64,000 bases of DNA. Origin: an uncultured Acetatifactor sp. Lineage in GTDB: Bacteria > Bacillota > Clostridia > Lachnospirales > Lachnospiraceae. The DNA lies in NCBI GenBank assembly GCA_910578995.1, contig CAJTSY010000007.1, positions 6,036 to 70,035 of the forward strand, read 5' to 3'. Position numbers and translations under genes: made by a program. Below are positions 9,183 through 17,986 of this stretch, piece by piece. How positions within the stretch are numbered: the stretch's first letter is position 1; each line of letters starts with the position of its first letter. Under the pieces are notes generated by a model, which saw only the letters and a program-made list of their open reading frames with translations, ran no database searches and was not told the DNA's origin.

Positions 9183-9223
9183 GAGGGAGCGTATTGATTG
9201 ACAGATAATCAATACGCTCTCTC
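9183..9223. terminator. Long perfect hairpin (17-bp stem)
   Basis: Arms 9183-9199 and 9207-9223 pair with one G-T wobble around a 7-base loop. There is no T run on either side, so termination is uncertain. It ends the orphan transcript and also lies 12 bases past the stop of the minus-strand nucleotidase gene. Confidence 0.55.
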
Positions 9224-9234
9224 ACTGTACATGT

Positions 9235-11208
9235 TCAGTGAGGATGGGAAGTTCCGTGCTGACGCTTTCGGGCTGCGGTTTTTCCGGCAAGCCTGACGAT
9301 GAACCGGACCAGCAGCGCTGCCAGCAGGAGAAGCAGGAGCACGATGGCCAGTATGAGGAAGGCAAACCTGTTGGGATTTTTTATCAGATCCCCTATGGCT
9401 TTGCTGTTTTCCACGAGTTTCCGTCCCTGGACGCCTTCGTAGGACTGGGGGACATCGGGAATGCCGTCCTCGTCCGTGTCTTCCATGGAATCCAGATATT
9501 CTGCCACGGCGGCCCAGGCCTTCAATTCCTGCCCCCCTGAAAGAATGATGGCATCCTCAATATTCTCGATGGGTGTGCCATCCGCGAATTTCGGCTCCAC
9601 GGACAGTATGCCGTAGGATATATCTGTTACGGCGCCGAGCATCTGGCCGCTGTAAAGGTCGCATACAACCCGGTACAGCCGGTCATCCTCGATTTCCGTC
9701 CTCCCTCCCTGCCCGTCCGTCATATAACAGTCCGTGACCTTGTTCAGTATCAGCCGGTTCGGATTGAAGGAGAAATTGAGGCCGCTGATGTACAGCCGGG
9801 CAGAGGGCATGAAATCTGATACGGAGGCGTCAATTTCCGCCCCTGTTTTCAGCTCCGCCCCTGTGAGATACATGCTGATCAGCGGATATCCGGGGATGCC
9901 GTCCGGGCCGATGCCAAGGGAATAGGCGTTGAATACGTCCTCTACAGTGATGTCTCCCGTTCCGAAGGTGTCACGGACACAGCCAGAGGGAACGATGGCC
10001 ACGTCCACGGGGTGGGAATCGGGGGTGTCTGCCCGGGAAACCCCGCAGGCGAAGGCATCTGCAAGGAGATTTCCCAGGTTGTGTTCGGTATGGGTATAGT
10101 ACAGGTCGTCAGAGGTGGAAAATTTGACAGTGTTCCGGGCCAGAACTTCATCCCGGGTGTATCCGAACCGGGCCAGGTAGGAGGTATCCACTTTTTCCAT
10201 CAGATGGTTGATTTTCTCCTGGATGGCGCTGTCGGGGGCAATCTCCTCCGTGATGGGAAGCAGGTCATAACGATCCATCTGCCAGCGTCCTTCCGGGGTT
10301 CGGGACATGGTCAGCGATCCCAGGTTCCTGCCGTAGAAACCGCAGGAGACCACGTGGGTACTGCCGTACAGAATGGGCTCATCCAGGGTGGTGTGGCTGT
10401 GTCCGCTGATGATCAGGTCTATTTCCGGCACATTTTTTGCCAGGATTTCGTCCTCCGATTTGCTTTTGTCGGGACTGGTTCCGCCGTGGGAGACACAGAT
10501 GATCATATCCACGTCTTCCTTTTCCTGGATTACCCTCACTGTGGAGGCGGCGGCTTCCGAACTGTCCCTGAACTTCAGCACGCAGGTGGGCGCACAGGCC
10601 AGGGAATCTTCCCCGAAGACGCCCAACACGGCGATTTTCAGGTTTCCTTTTGTAAGAACCACATAATCCCTTATTCCATAGAGGGCAAAGGCATCCTTCA
10701 GCAACTGTTGGTCGGCGCTGAGTCCTTCCTTCTCCATGGCTTCCCAGTCGATATTGCACAGAACCATGGCAGGAACCGGCTCACCGCAGGAAACGGCGGC
10801 CTCCAGAGCTCCGGCCAGGCCTGAGGAACGATAGTCGAATTCGTGGTTTCCGAGGGTGGTAACATCGCAGCCAAGCGCACCCAGTATGCGGAGTTCGGCG
10901 GCGTCCGTATGAAAAATGGTCTGCACCAGGGTTCCCATGGAAAAATCGCCTGCATCCAGAAGCAGGGTATCGGGATTCTTCTCTTTTGCCTTGTCGATAA
11001 GGGTTTTGATTCTGGCAAATCCGCCAAGTGTGACATCCCGGCCGTTTTCCACGGTGGAAAAGCTGTTCAGATGGGAATGGGTGTCATGGAGGAACAGGAT
11101 GTCCACCTGCTCCCCGGCATTCCGGGAAGCCGCCCCCAGATGTAGGCAGGGATACAGGAGGAGGGCGGTGATGCAGCAGAGAATGAATCTGGATAAGCGT
11201 TTTTTCAT
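9235..11208 (-). CDS. Surface 5'-nucleotidase / UshA-like metallophosphoesterase
   Basis: Hydrolyses extracellular nucleotides or UDP-sugars so the nucleoside can be salvaged (family role). The 657-residue protein has a signal peptide (about 1-27) and the two-metal phosphoesterase motifs 'HDTHSH', 'LDAGDF', 'GNHEFD', 'SHGGT' and 'GHSHT'. A 5'-nucleotidase C-terminal substrate domain follows (about 360-560). Near the C-terminus are an EF-hand-like acidic loop 'DTDEDGIPD', a membrane helix (about 622-642) and a basic tail, so it is anchored outside the cell. Length fits anchored family members. Single gene with its own promoter. Confidence 0.87.
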   Translation of the reverse strand: MKKRLSRFILCCITALLLYPCLHLGAASRNAGEQVDILFLHDTHSHLNSFSTVENGRDVTLGGFARIKTLIDKAKEKNPDTLLLDAGDFSMGTLVQTIFHTDAAELRILGALGCDVTTLGNHEFDYRSSGLAGALEAAVSCGEPVPAMVLCNIDWEAMEKEGLSADQQLLKDAFALYGIRDYVVLTKGNLKIAVLGVFGEDSLACAPTCVLKFRDSSEAAASTVRVIQEKEDVDMIICVSHGGTSPDKSKSEDEILAKNVPEIDLIISGHSHTTLDEPILYGSTHVVSCGFYGRNLGSLTMSRTPEGRWQMDRYDLLPITEEIAPDSAIQEKINHLMEKVDTSYLARFGYTRDEVLARNTVKFSTSDDLYYTHTEHNLGNLLADAFACGVSRADTPDSHPVDVAIVPSGCVRDTFGTGDITVEDVFNAYSLGIGPDGIPGYPLISMYLTGAELKTGAEIDASVSDFMPSARLYISGLNFSFNPNRLILNKVTDCYMTDGQGGRTEIEDDRLYRVVCDLYSGQMLGAVTDISYGILSVEPKFADGTPIENIEDAIILSGGQELKAWAAVAEYLDSMEDTDEDGIPDVPQSYEGVQGRKLVENSKAIGDLIKNPNRFAFLILAIVLLLLLLAALLVRFIVRLAGKTAARKRQHGTSHPH

Positions 11209-11245
11209 GGAAATGCATTCCTTTCTGTTTGAGTTCTCTTCTTAT

Positions 11246-11275
11246 ATTCTATAATGAATGAGCCGGGGAAGTCAA
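11246..11275 (-). promoter_or_regulatory. Promoter of the 5'-nucleotidase gene
   Basis: On the minus strand: TTGACT (11275-11270), 18-base spacer, TAGAAT (11251-11246), about 37 bases before the ATG. Confidence 0.5.
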
Positions 11276-11354
11276 GTTTCAAACTTATTCTGGCAGGATG
11301 TTTTAAGGCTTCTGTACAAGTTTAAAAAAATTTAATGTTTCTTTTCGTGACGAG

Positions 11355-11363
11355 TGCTATAAT
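11355..11363 (+). promoter_or_regulatory. Extended -10 promoter for the LCP-CapA cluster
   Basis: TGCTATAAT: TATAAT at 11358-11363 with the TGn extension. The -35 is weak. The expected leader is about 100 bases before the LCP start at 11474. Confidence 0.45.
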
Positions 11364-11473
11364 ATATGGTAGAGTGCAGGAGAGTATATTGTGCGGCTGC
11401 GGTGTCCCACTGTGCCCTTCTCATTCGGATCATTTTTAACACGTTCTAGGGCAGCGAAAGGATTACATATTTC

Positions 11474-13069
11474 ATGGATAAGAAAAACGGCAACGAGATG
11501 GAACAGATTCAGCGGGGGCTGGAGGAATTCCTGGAAAAGGAACTGGGGCGGACCGGAAAAGCGGAAGCCCCGCGCCAGGAAACGGGAGAAACCTCCTGGA
11601 ACCTGGATGCGGAGGAAGCGGACGGGGAACTGGAATTCGGGTGGGAGGAGCCGTCCACCAGGCGGGGCAGGTACGGGGATGAAGAGTTGCCTTCCCGGCG
11701 TGACGGATATGGGGACGAAGAGAGAGTCTCCCGGCGTGACGGATACGGGGACGAAGAGAGAGTCTCCCGACGTAGCAGGTACGTGGAAGAGGAAGCGCCT
11801 CCCCGCCGGAGAAGGTATGACGATGAGGAGCTAAACTTCCGGGAAGAGCAGTATGACCCGGAGGCAGACGCGCAGGAACCGGAGGAGCTGTATGACTGGG
11901 ACAGCAGACCTTCCGGCAGGCGGACACCCGGACAGGGACAGGAGCGCCCCCGGAGGCGGAAGGAAAGACGGGAGCGGGAGACTGTTCCGAGGCAGGGAGG
12001 AAGCAGGGCACGGCCGGGGGACGGAAATGCCTCCCGGGGATCCAGAAGGGTTCAGGAGGAGCCGGAAATGGCGAAAAAGGCGACGAAATCTCAAAAGAAT
12101 CAGAAGAAAAAGCGGAAAAAGAAGCACCGCCTGCTGAAGTTTCTCATTGTTGTCGCGGTTGTCTTCGCCGTGCTTGGAGTGGGACTGTATCAGTTGGTGG
12201 GTGTGGTCTATGGAAAAATGACTTACCATGAAGTGGCCTCTGTCACCGGAGCTTCCATGCAGGAGGACGGTGTGGTGAACATACTGCTTATCGGAAACGA
12301 TTCCCGGGAAAACGGGGAGGACGGCAGATCCGATGCCATGATCCTTCTGTCCGTCAGCAGCAGGACCAAGACAATCTATATGACGTCTCTGCTGCGGGAT
12401 ATGTATGTGGACATTCCGGGGCACGACGGGAACCGCCTGAATGCGGCTTATTCCTTCGGGGGCGCCGAGCTGCTGATGGAGACCATAGAGAAGAACCTTG
12501 ATATTTCCGTGAACCGTTATGTGCTGGTAAATTTTGAGGCCTTTGCGGGCCTGGTGGATGCAGTGGACGGAATAGAACTGGAACTGACCAGCGAGGAGAT
12601 AGAATATGTCAACGGATATCTGGTGGAGTACAACATGCTGACCAACAGGCCCCAGGGCACGGACAATATGGATACCTCTGTCAGCGGTCTGGTGCACCTG
12701 AACGGTCCGCAGGCCCTTGCCTACAGCAGAAACCGTTATCTGGGTACGGACTTTGGCAGGACGGACCGCCAGAGGAAGGTGCTGACGGCCGTGATCAAAA
12801 AGCTGCCCTCGGCCCTGCTTACAAACGCGGGCGGACTGATGGACGGACTGCTGCCCAACCTGACCACGAACCTGACACAGGGGGAGTGTTTCCGGCTGAG
12901 CCTGATGGCGGGAAAGATGCTCACCTATGACATTGTATCGGACAGCATTCCCCAGCCGGGAACATACCGGGATGTGACTATTCGCAAAATGGCCGTGTTG
13001 GAGGTGGATTTTGAAACAAATATCAGATACCTGAAGGAGAAACTGTACGGGGAACAGAGCGGGAACTGA
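11474..13069 (+). CDS. LytR-CpsA-Psr (LCP) family wall-polymer ligase
   Basis: LCP proteins transfer undecaprenyl-linked polymers onto peptidoglycan. This 531-residue protein has a cytoplasmic disordered N-terminus (about 1-215) rich in Arg/Glu with five 12-residue tandem repeats, one membrane helix (about 222-242), and an outer LCP domain. That domain shows 'NILLIGNDSR', 'DAMILLSV', 'SLLRDMYVDIPG', 'RLNAAYSFGG', and 'YSRNRYLGTDFGRTDRQR' with the catalytic Arg/Asp set. The ATG at 11474 is preceded by AAAGGA. The two following genes lie close on the same strand and probably form one transcription unit. The long repetitive cytoplasmic tail is unusual for LCP proteins. Confidence 0.87.
   Translation: MDKKNGNEMEQIQRGLEEFLEKELGRTGKAEAPRQETGETSWNLDAEEADGELEFGWEEPSTRRGRYGDEELPSRRDGYGDEERVSRRDGYGDEERVSRRSRYVEEEAPPRRRRYDDEELNFREEQYDPEADAQEPEELYDWDSRPSGRRTPGQGQERPRRRKERRERETVPRQGGSRARPGDGNASRGSRRVQEEPEMAKKATKSQKNQKKKRKKKHRLLKFLIVVAVVFAVLGVGLYQLVGVVYGKMTYHEVASVTGASMQEDGVVNILLIGNDSRENGEDGRSDAMILLSVSSRTKTIYMTSLLRDMYVDIPGHDGNRLNAAYSFGGAELLMETIEKNLDISVNRYVLVNFEAFAGLVDAVDGIELELTSEEIEYVNGYLVEYNMLTNRPQGTDNMDTSVSGLVHLNGPQALAYSRNRYLGTDFGRTDRQRKVLTAVIKKLPSALLTNAGGLMDGLLPNLTTNLTQGECFRLSLMAGKMLTYDIVSDSIPQPGTYRDVTIRKMAVLEVDFETNIRYLKEKLYGEQSGN
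11657..11836 (+). repeat. Five tandem 36-bp coding repeats in LCP gene
   Basis: Units of 12 codons, with the core form SRRDGYGDEERV. The two central units are almost identical at DNA level and the outer ones have diverged (TRRGRYGDEELP, SRRSRYVEEEAP, PRRRRYDDEELN). They encode part of the disordered cytoplasmic N-terminus. Confidence 0.85.
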
Positions 13070-13087
13070 AAAACAGGGAGGAAGACA

Positions 13088-13396
13088 ATGGATTTTATAA
13101 TTTTCTTATTTGTGGCTTTGATGTGTTTTAATGTAGCAGTGAAGATTTTTAACAGCGAAGAAAGGAACAAGGTATTCAACAAACGTCCCATCGAGGTGGA
13201 GGATGTAAAAAAGTATAACAGATTCTGCGGAACTTTGGTTATCGTCTTCTGTGTAGCTGTCGAGCTCACTTTATACATCGGAGTGCTTTTCGGCGGATGG
13301 GTCACCCTGGCCACCACGGTTGCGCTGATCGGGGAAGCCTTTCTGGTTATGGTGGTCTACAATAAGGCAGAACGTAAAATGCTCAAAAAAAGGTAA
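13088..13396 (+). CDS. Small integral membrane protein (DUF3784-like)
   Basis: 102-residue protein with three hydrophobic segments (about 2-18, 42-62 and 66-88). The loop after the first helix, 'NKRPIEVEDVKKYNRFCG', resembles DUF3784 proteins; the family name is tentative. AGGGAGG precedes the ATG. It lies 18 bases after the LCP gene and 14 bases before the CapA lipoprotein gene, so it is almost certainly co-transcribed with them. Function unknown. Confidence 0.65.
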   Translation: MDFIIFLFVALMCFNVAVKIFNSEERNKVFNKRPIEVEDVKKYNRFCGTLVIVFCVAVELTLYIGVLFGGWVTLATTVALIGEAFLVMVVYNKAERKMLKKR

Positions 13397-13410
13397 CAGG
13401 GAATGGAATC

Positions 13411-14814
13411 ATGAAAGAGAGAATAAAAAGTCTGCTGCTGATATGCCCGCTGCTGCTTTGTGCCTGTGGAAACATGGGGGAGATACCCGCTTCCCTGGCG
13501 GAGGTTACGGCGGTGGAGGTGAGGGAGGAAAGTCTCCGGGAGAATGGTGTGGAGCCGGATATTGGGCAGGAAAGCTTTCCGGCAGATGGGGATGCGAAAA
13601 CGGACTCGGCGGACTTGGGGCAGAATTCCGCCGGACAGGGAGAAGCAGGGCAGAATCCCATGGGACAGGAAACAGCGGGACAGAATCCCACGGGACAGGG
13701 AGCAGCAGGACAGAATCCCGCGGGACAGGGAGCAGCAGGACAGAATTCTGCGGGACAGGGAGCAGCAGGACAGAACCCTCCAGGGCAGGAAGATGGCGCA
13801 GATGGTTCTCCTGAGTCCCAGGCCGGCACAAGTCAGTCCAAGGAGGAAACCGGGCCGGAGGAGATCCGCATTACAGTTTCCGCAGCAGGAGATGTAACCC
13901 TTGGAAACTATATCGGGCAGGGGTATGAGATCTCCTTCCGCCAGACTTATGACAAGGGCGTGGGTGACAGTTACTTTTTTGAAAATGTAGCCGACATCTT
14001 TTCGGAGGACGACCTGACCCTGGTGAATCTGGAGGGCCCCCTGACCAGATCCGGGGATTTCCGGGAGGGCCAGACCTACTGCATTTCCGGTGATCCGGAA
14101 TACGTCAATATTTTGACGGCAGGAAGTGTGGAGGCGGTGAGCATGGCGAATAACCACAGGCTCGACTATAAGGAACAGGGTACTTCCGACACGGTGGAGG
14201 CTTTGGAGGGGGCGGGGATCCTGTATGCCTATGACAACAACTACTGCATGTATGAGACGGAGGGTATCCGGATCGGCATTGTGTCCGTCAATGAGGTAGG
14301 CCAGGGCGCAGGCGTGGAGACTTACCTGCAGGAGGGCGTGGAGAAGCTGAGGGAGGAAGGCGCGGACCTGGTGTTTGCATGCTGCCACTGGGGAATCGAG
14401 AGGGAGTATTATCCGGAGGATTACCAGAAGAGCCTGGGCAGGAAATGCATCGACTGGGGATACGACCTGGTAATCGGACATCATCCCCATGTGCTGCAGG
14501 GCATTGAGGAGTACCAGGGGAAATTCATCGTTTACAGCCTGGGGAACTTCTGCTTCGGCGCAAACCGGAATCCACCGGACAAGGACTGCATGATTTTTCA
14601 GCAGACATTCACTTTCCGGGAGGGGGAGAAGCAGGAGGACAGGGCAGTCCGCGTGATCCCCTGTTCCGTAAGCTCCGTGTCCGGCCGCAATGATTACAAG
14701 CCCACACCTGCCGAGGGGGAGGAGTTCCGCAGGATCCTGGATAAGATCAATGACTGCTGCAGCGTTTTCGAAGTGGAGTTTGACGACGAAGGATACCTGG
14801 CCGGACAGGAATGA
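13411..14814 (+). CDS. CapA-family lipoprotein (PGA_cap metallophosphoesterase-like)
   Basis: Lipoprotein with a CapA-like calcineurin-fold domain, a family first linked to poly-gamma-glutamate capsule and common in gut Clostridia. Signal peptide and lipobox LCAC put the lipid-linked Cys at 19. A low-complexity spacer (about 28-150) contains six 10-residue GQNPxGQGAA repeats. The enzyme-like domain starts at about 152: 'SAAGDVTLGN', 'NLEGPL', 'SMANNHRLDY', 'CCHWGIEREY', 'GHHPHVLQG', 'VYSLGNF'. Metal ligands appear intact. Capsule synthesis is not shown here because capB/capC are absent; a role in surface-polymer handling with the upstream LCP protein is inferred. Confidence 0.83.
   Translation: MKERIKSLLLICPLLLCACGNMGEIPASLAEVTAVEVREESLRENGVEPDIGQESFPADGDAKTDSADLGQNSAGQGEAGQNPMGQETAGQNPTGQGAAGQNPAGQGAAGQNSAGQGAAGQNPPGQEDGADGSPESQAGTSQSKEETGPEEIRITVSAAGDVTLGNYIGQGYEISFRQTYDKGVGDSYFFENVADIFSEDDLTLVNLEGPLTRSGDFREGQTYCISGDPEYVNILTAGSVEAVSMANNHRLDYKEQGTSDTVEALEGAGILYAYDNNYCMYETEGIRIGIVSVNEVGQGAGVETYLQEGVEKLREEGADLVFACCHWGIEREYYPEDYQKSLGRKCIDWGYDLVIGHHPHVLQGIEEYQGKFIVYSLGNFCFGANRNPPDKDCMIFQQTFTFREGEKQEDRAVRVIPCSVSSVSGRNDYKPTPAEGEEFRRILDKINDCCSVFEVEFDDEGYLAGQE
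13618..13797 (+). repeat. Six tandem 30-bp coding repeats in CapA lipoprotein gene
   Basis: Units of 10 codons (GQNPxGQGAA consensus). The three units from about 13678 to 13767 are nearly identical at DNA level. They form the flexible spacer between lipid anchor and CapA domain; copy number may vary between strains. Confidence 0.88.
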
Positions 14815-14923
14815 AAAAACGTTTGCGGAATCTGAGTCAGGAACAATCCGGGGATATCGGGAATGGGCACAAACGGCTGAGATTAAAATAATTTAAATCT
14901 GAAATAATAGGAGGAAGGCAGAA

Positions 14924-16060
14924 ATGGAAAAGAGAAAAATGGAGAACCTGGGGATTGAGACATCGCTGTTGGGATTCGGCTGTATGCGTTTCCCCGTGAC
15001 AGCAGAAGGAAAGATCGACGAGCCGGAGGCGGAGCGGATGCTTGACAAAGCCATTGCTGCGGGGGTAAATTATATCGACACCGCCTATCCCTATCACAAT
15101 GGCGACAGCGAGCCCTTTGTGGGAAGGGTTCTGAAGAAATACGACAGGAATTCCTTTTACCTGGCCACAAAGCTGCCCTGTTGGAAGGTGGAGGAACCCG
15201 GGGATACGGAGAAGATTTTTGAAGAACAGTTGGCAAGACTGCAGACGAATCATATAGATTTCTATCTTATGCACGCTCTGAGCGGGGACAGCTTCCGCAA
15301 AATGGTACAGATGGGTGTGGTGGAAAGACTGGAGAGGCTGAAGGCGGAGGGAAAGATTAAGTACCTGGGATTTTCCTTCCATGACGGCTATGAAGCCTTT
15401 GAGGAAATACTGAACTACAGGGACTGGGATTTCTGCCAGCTCCAGCTAAACTACATGGATACGGAAAGCCAGGCGGGACTGAAGGGATACCGGCTTACCC
15501 AGGAGAAAAATGTGCCCCTGGTGGTCATGGAACCTGTGAAGGGCGGTTCCCTTGCGGCTTTTGCCGACGACATTACGGGAAAATTCCGTGAGCTGGATCC
15601 GGAGGCTTCCACAGCATCCTTTGCCCTGCGTTGGGTGGGCAGCCTGTCCAACGTGAAAGTGGTCTTAAGCGGGATGAGTACCATGGGGCAGTTGGAGGAT
15701 AACCTGCGCACCTTCGCCTCCTTCCGTCCCCTTTCCCAGGCGGAGGCGGATACCATAGACGGCATTGTGGCCCTGATCAACAGCCGGGTGCAGAACGGCT
15801 GCACGGCCTGCAGATACTGCATGCCCTGCCCCGCAGGGGTGGATATCCCGGGGAATTTCCGGGTCTGGAATACATATCACATGTACCAGAATTACAATAT
15901 GGTGAAAAACAGCTGGGAGAACGGTCTGGGAGAGGAAAAACAGGCTAAAAACTGTGTGAAATGCGGCAAATGTGAAAAGGCCTGCCCCCAGAAGCTGCAC
16001 ATCAGGGAGGACTTGGAGAAGGTGCAGGCAGATATGGACAGGAAGGAATTCGTATTTTGA
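14924..16060 (+). CDS. Aldo/keto reductase with C-terminal 4Fe-4S domain
   Basis: NAD(P)H-linked reductase of unknown substrate, of the type fused to a ferredoxin-like tail that is common in Clostridia. The 378 residues contain the AKR barrel: 'LGFGCMRFP', 'DTAYPYHNGDSE' (catalytic Asp/Tyr), 'LATKLPCW' (Lys), 'FYLMHAL' (His), and 'GMSTMGQLEDNL'. The C-terminal part has two cysteine clusters, 'CTACRYCMPCP' (about 285-295) and 'CVKCGKCEKACP' (about 345-356), fit for iron-sulfur clusters. AGGAGG-type site (14910-14915) before the ATG. An AraC regulator follows after 71 bases and may control it. Confidence 0.86.
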   Translation: MEKRKMENLGIETSLLGFGCMRFPVTAEGKIDEPEAERMLDKAIAAGVNYIDTAYPYHNGDSEPFVGRVLKKYDRNSFYLATKLPCWKVEEPGDTEKIFEEQLARLQTNHIDFYLMHALSGDSFRKMVQMGVVERLERLKAEGKIKYLGFSFHDGYEAFEEILNYRDWDFCQLQLNYMDTESQAGLKGYRLTQEKNVPLVVMEPVKGGSLAAFADDITGKFRELDPEASTASFALRWVGSLSNVKVVLSGMSTMGQLEDNLRTFASFRPLSQAEADTIDGIVALINSRVQNGCTACRYCMPCPAGVDIPGNFRVWNTYHMYQNYNMVKNSWENGLGEEKQAKNCVKCGKCEKACPQKLHIREDLEKVQADMDRKEFVF

Positions 16061-16068
16061 TAAATATT

Positions 16069-16108
16069 CTCATGCCGCCTGCTTTTAAGGTTTTGCGGCA
16101 CGCATGAG
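16069..16108. other. Hairpin between aldo/keto reductase and AraC genes
   Basis: CTCATGCCGC (16069-16078) can pair with the complementary arm at 16095-16108, with a small bulge. No T run follows, so it may be an mRNA-stability or operator-like structure rather than a terminator. Confidence 0.35.
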
Positions 16109-16131
16109 GAATGGGAATCAGGGGGACTGGT

Positions 16132-17028
16132 ATGGAGAAAGCGTTTAAACTGGATTTTGAAAATGACAAGGCCGGAAGCCTGTATGTAAACTGCTGCGGC
16201 TGTTCCCGGACCGAGAGTCTTCACAGCTTCGGTCCGGCCTCCAAACCCCATTATCTCATCCACTATGTGCTGGACGGCAGGGGGCTGTTCCGGTTTCACG
16301 ACAAGGAATACCGCCTGGAGGCGGGATACGGTTTCCTGATACAGCCCAATGAGCTGGCATTTTACCAGGCGGACGAGAAGGAACCATGGAGCTATCTTTG
16401 GGTGGGATTCGGGGGAAGCCGGGCAGGGGAGTACCTGAACGCAATGGGGCTCAGCGCCCGGCACCCTGTTTTCGCCTGTGACAGGGATCAGGAATTATAC
16501 GATATTGTCAGGGACATGATGGAGCACAATACCTTCGGGATGGCGGACGACCTGCGGCGGAACGGACAGTTGGGCGTGTTCCTGTCGATTCTGGCACAGA
16601 GCGCCGGGGTGGTGGAGAAGAATGAGGAGGATAAGGGAAACCAGTATGTGAGGAAGGCGGTACTGTTTATCCAGAGCAATTACTGCAATCCCATCAAAGT
16701 GACGGATGTAGCTGACTACGTATGTATCAACAGAAGTTATCTTTACACGCTGTTTCAGAAACTTCTGGGCATGTCTCCCCAAAGATTTCTCACCACCTTC
16801 CGCATAACAAAGGCGAGAGAACTTCTGGATTCCACATCTTATCCCATAGAGAGCATTGCATTGTCCTGCGGCTACAGCGATGCACTGGTATTTACCAAGG
16901 CCTTTCACGCCATGGAGGGGATGTCGCCCTCCCAGTACCGGAAGCAGAGCCACAGGGAAAATACCAGGGAGCAGCTCCATGAGGTGGAACATCTGATTAC
17001 GCAGCTGCTGAAAACACAGGAGAAATAG
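16132..17028 (+). CDS. AraC-family transcriptional regulator with cupin sensor
   Basis: 298-residue DNA-binding regulator. The N-terminal half is a cupin (about 30-110, 'HYLIHYVLDGRGLFRF', 'GYGFLIQPNE') likely to bind a sugar. The C-terminal half has the two AraC helix-turn-helices, 'KVTDVADYVCINRSYLYTLF' and 'PIESIALSCGYSDALVFTKA' with 'GMSPSQYRK'. I chose the ATG at 16132 because CAGGGGGA lies six bases before it; an ATG at 16111 lacks such a site. It follows the aldo/keto reductase and is closed by a strong terminator. The target genes are not known. Confidence 0.86.
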   Translation: MEKAFKLDFENDKAGSLYVNCCGCSRTESLHSFGPASKPHYLIHYVLDGRGLFRFHDKEYRLEAGYGFLIQPNELAFYQADEKEPWSYLWVGFGGSRAGEYLNAMGLSARHPVFACDRDQELYDIVRDMMEHNTFGMADDLRRNGQLGVFLSILAQSAGVVEKNEEDKGNQYVRKAVLFIQSNYCNPIKVTDVADYVCINRSYLYTLFQKLLGMSPQRFLTTFRITKARELLDSTSYPIESIALSCGYSDALVFTKAFHAMEGMSPSQYRKQSHRENTREQLHEVEHLITQLLKTQEK

Positions 17029-17052
17029 GAACCGACGGGAGCAGAATAAAAA

Positions 17053-17090
17053 GGAACAGCGGCTATTTTTCAAGCCACTGTTCCTTTTTT
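17053..17090. terminator. Bidirectional terminator between AraC and GGDEF genes
   Basis: Stem GGAACAG-GGCT (17053-17064) with AGCC-CTGTTCC (17073-17084) and one C/A mismatch. Six T on the plus strand (17085-17090) and five T on the minus strand. It overlaps the last codons of the minus-strand gene. Confidence 0.88.
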
Positions 17091-17980
17091 CCGTCGGACC
17101 ACACCACTCTGTTCCGTCCAAGATCCTTGGCATTGTAGAGCATGGTGTCCGCAATCTTCAGGTAGGAATCGTAGGAATCCCCGGCCTGGGGAACCACGGT
17201 GACCCCGCCGATGCTGATGGTGACACAGGGGGAGGCCGCAGGGTTGTGGGGGATCTGAAGCCGTTCCACAGCCTGCCGGATGAGCTGGAAGAATTCAAAG
17301 GCGGACTTCGCGTCCAGTCCGATCACGATGGCCACAAATTCCTCCCCTCCATAGCGGGCCAGAAAATCCGTGGCGCGCTGCAGATAAGACGATGCTGTCT
17401 TCGCAACGGCGGCTATTACCTTGTCCCCGGCCGGATGGCCGAAGGTATCGTTGTACACCTTAAACTTATCGATGTCGAAAATTGCCACCGTGAAGGGCAG
17501 GTTCAGGCGGCCTGCCTCCCTCCATTTCATAATGCTGTCTTCCTCATAGCGCCTCCGGTTGGCGATTCCCGTCAGCTGGTCCACCATGGCCTGCTTCATG
17601 AACTCCATCTGAAAATGGAACAGCTTAATGTGGGTATTTACCCTGGCCCTGATGGTTATGGGGCTGAAAGGCTTGGTGATGTAATCCACCGCGCCCAGGG
17701 TGAGCCCCTTTTCCTCATGCTGCACGTCGGAGAGGCCGCTGATCAGAATTACAGGAATGTATCTGGTGGGAAAATTCTCCTGCAGGGTCCGCAGAAGGGT
17801 AAAGCCGTCCATGTCCGGCATGATAATGTCCAGAAGTATCAGGGAAAAACGCCCTGACTGGGCCATGCTTAATCCCTCCCTGCCCGTCTGGCAGGTGCTT
17901 ACCTCATAGTCGCTTTTCAAAATGGATTTTAAGTATTCGGCCTGGGTGCGGCTGTCGTCAATAACCAGAATATGATCCAT
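17063..17980 (-). CDS. Response regulator-diguanylate cyclase (REC-GGDEF)
   Basis: Makes cyclic di-GMP when its receiver domain is activated. The 305-residue protein has a REC domain (about 1-120) with D8/D9, phospho-acceptor D51 in 'LILLDIIMPD' and K103 in 'ITKPF', then a GGDEF domain (about 135-300). The active loop is GGEEF and the product-inhibition I-site RxxD (RATD) lies five residues before it, so both catalysis and feedback inhibition appear intact. It starts six bases after the stop of the PAS-domain gene, with its ribosome site in that gene's last codons, so the two are one operon. c-di-GMP usually lowers motility and raises adhesion. Confidence 0.9.
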   Translation of the reverse strand: MDHILVIDDSRTQAEYLKSILKSDYEVSTCQTGREGLSMAQSGRFSLILLDIIMPDMDGFTLLRTLQENFPTRYIPVILISGLSDVQHEEKGLTLGAVDYITKPFSPITIRARVNTHIKLFHFQMEFMKQAMVDQLTGIANRRRYEEDSIMKWREAGRLNLPFTVAIFDIDKFKVYNDTFGHPAGDKVIAAVAKTASSYLQRATDFLARYGGEEFVAIVIGLDAKSAFEFFQLIRQAVERLQIPHNPAASPCVTISIGGVTVVPQAGDSYDSYLKIADTMLYNAKDLGRNRVVWSDGKKEQWLEK

Positions 17981-17986
17981 ATTTCA

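Noticed and set aside
13618..13797. Regular 30-bp repeats resembling a CRISPR array
   Set aside because: The repeats are contiguous, in frame, without spacers, and encode a 10-residue peptide repeat in the CapA lipoprotein.
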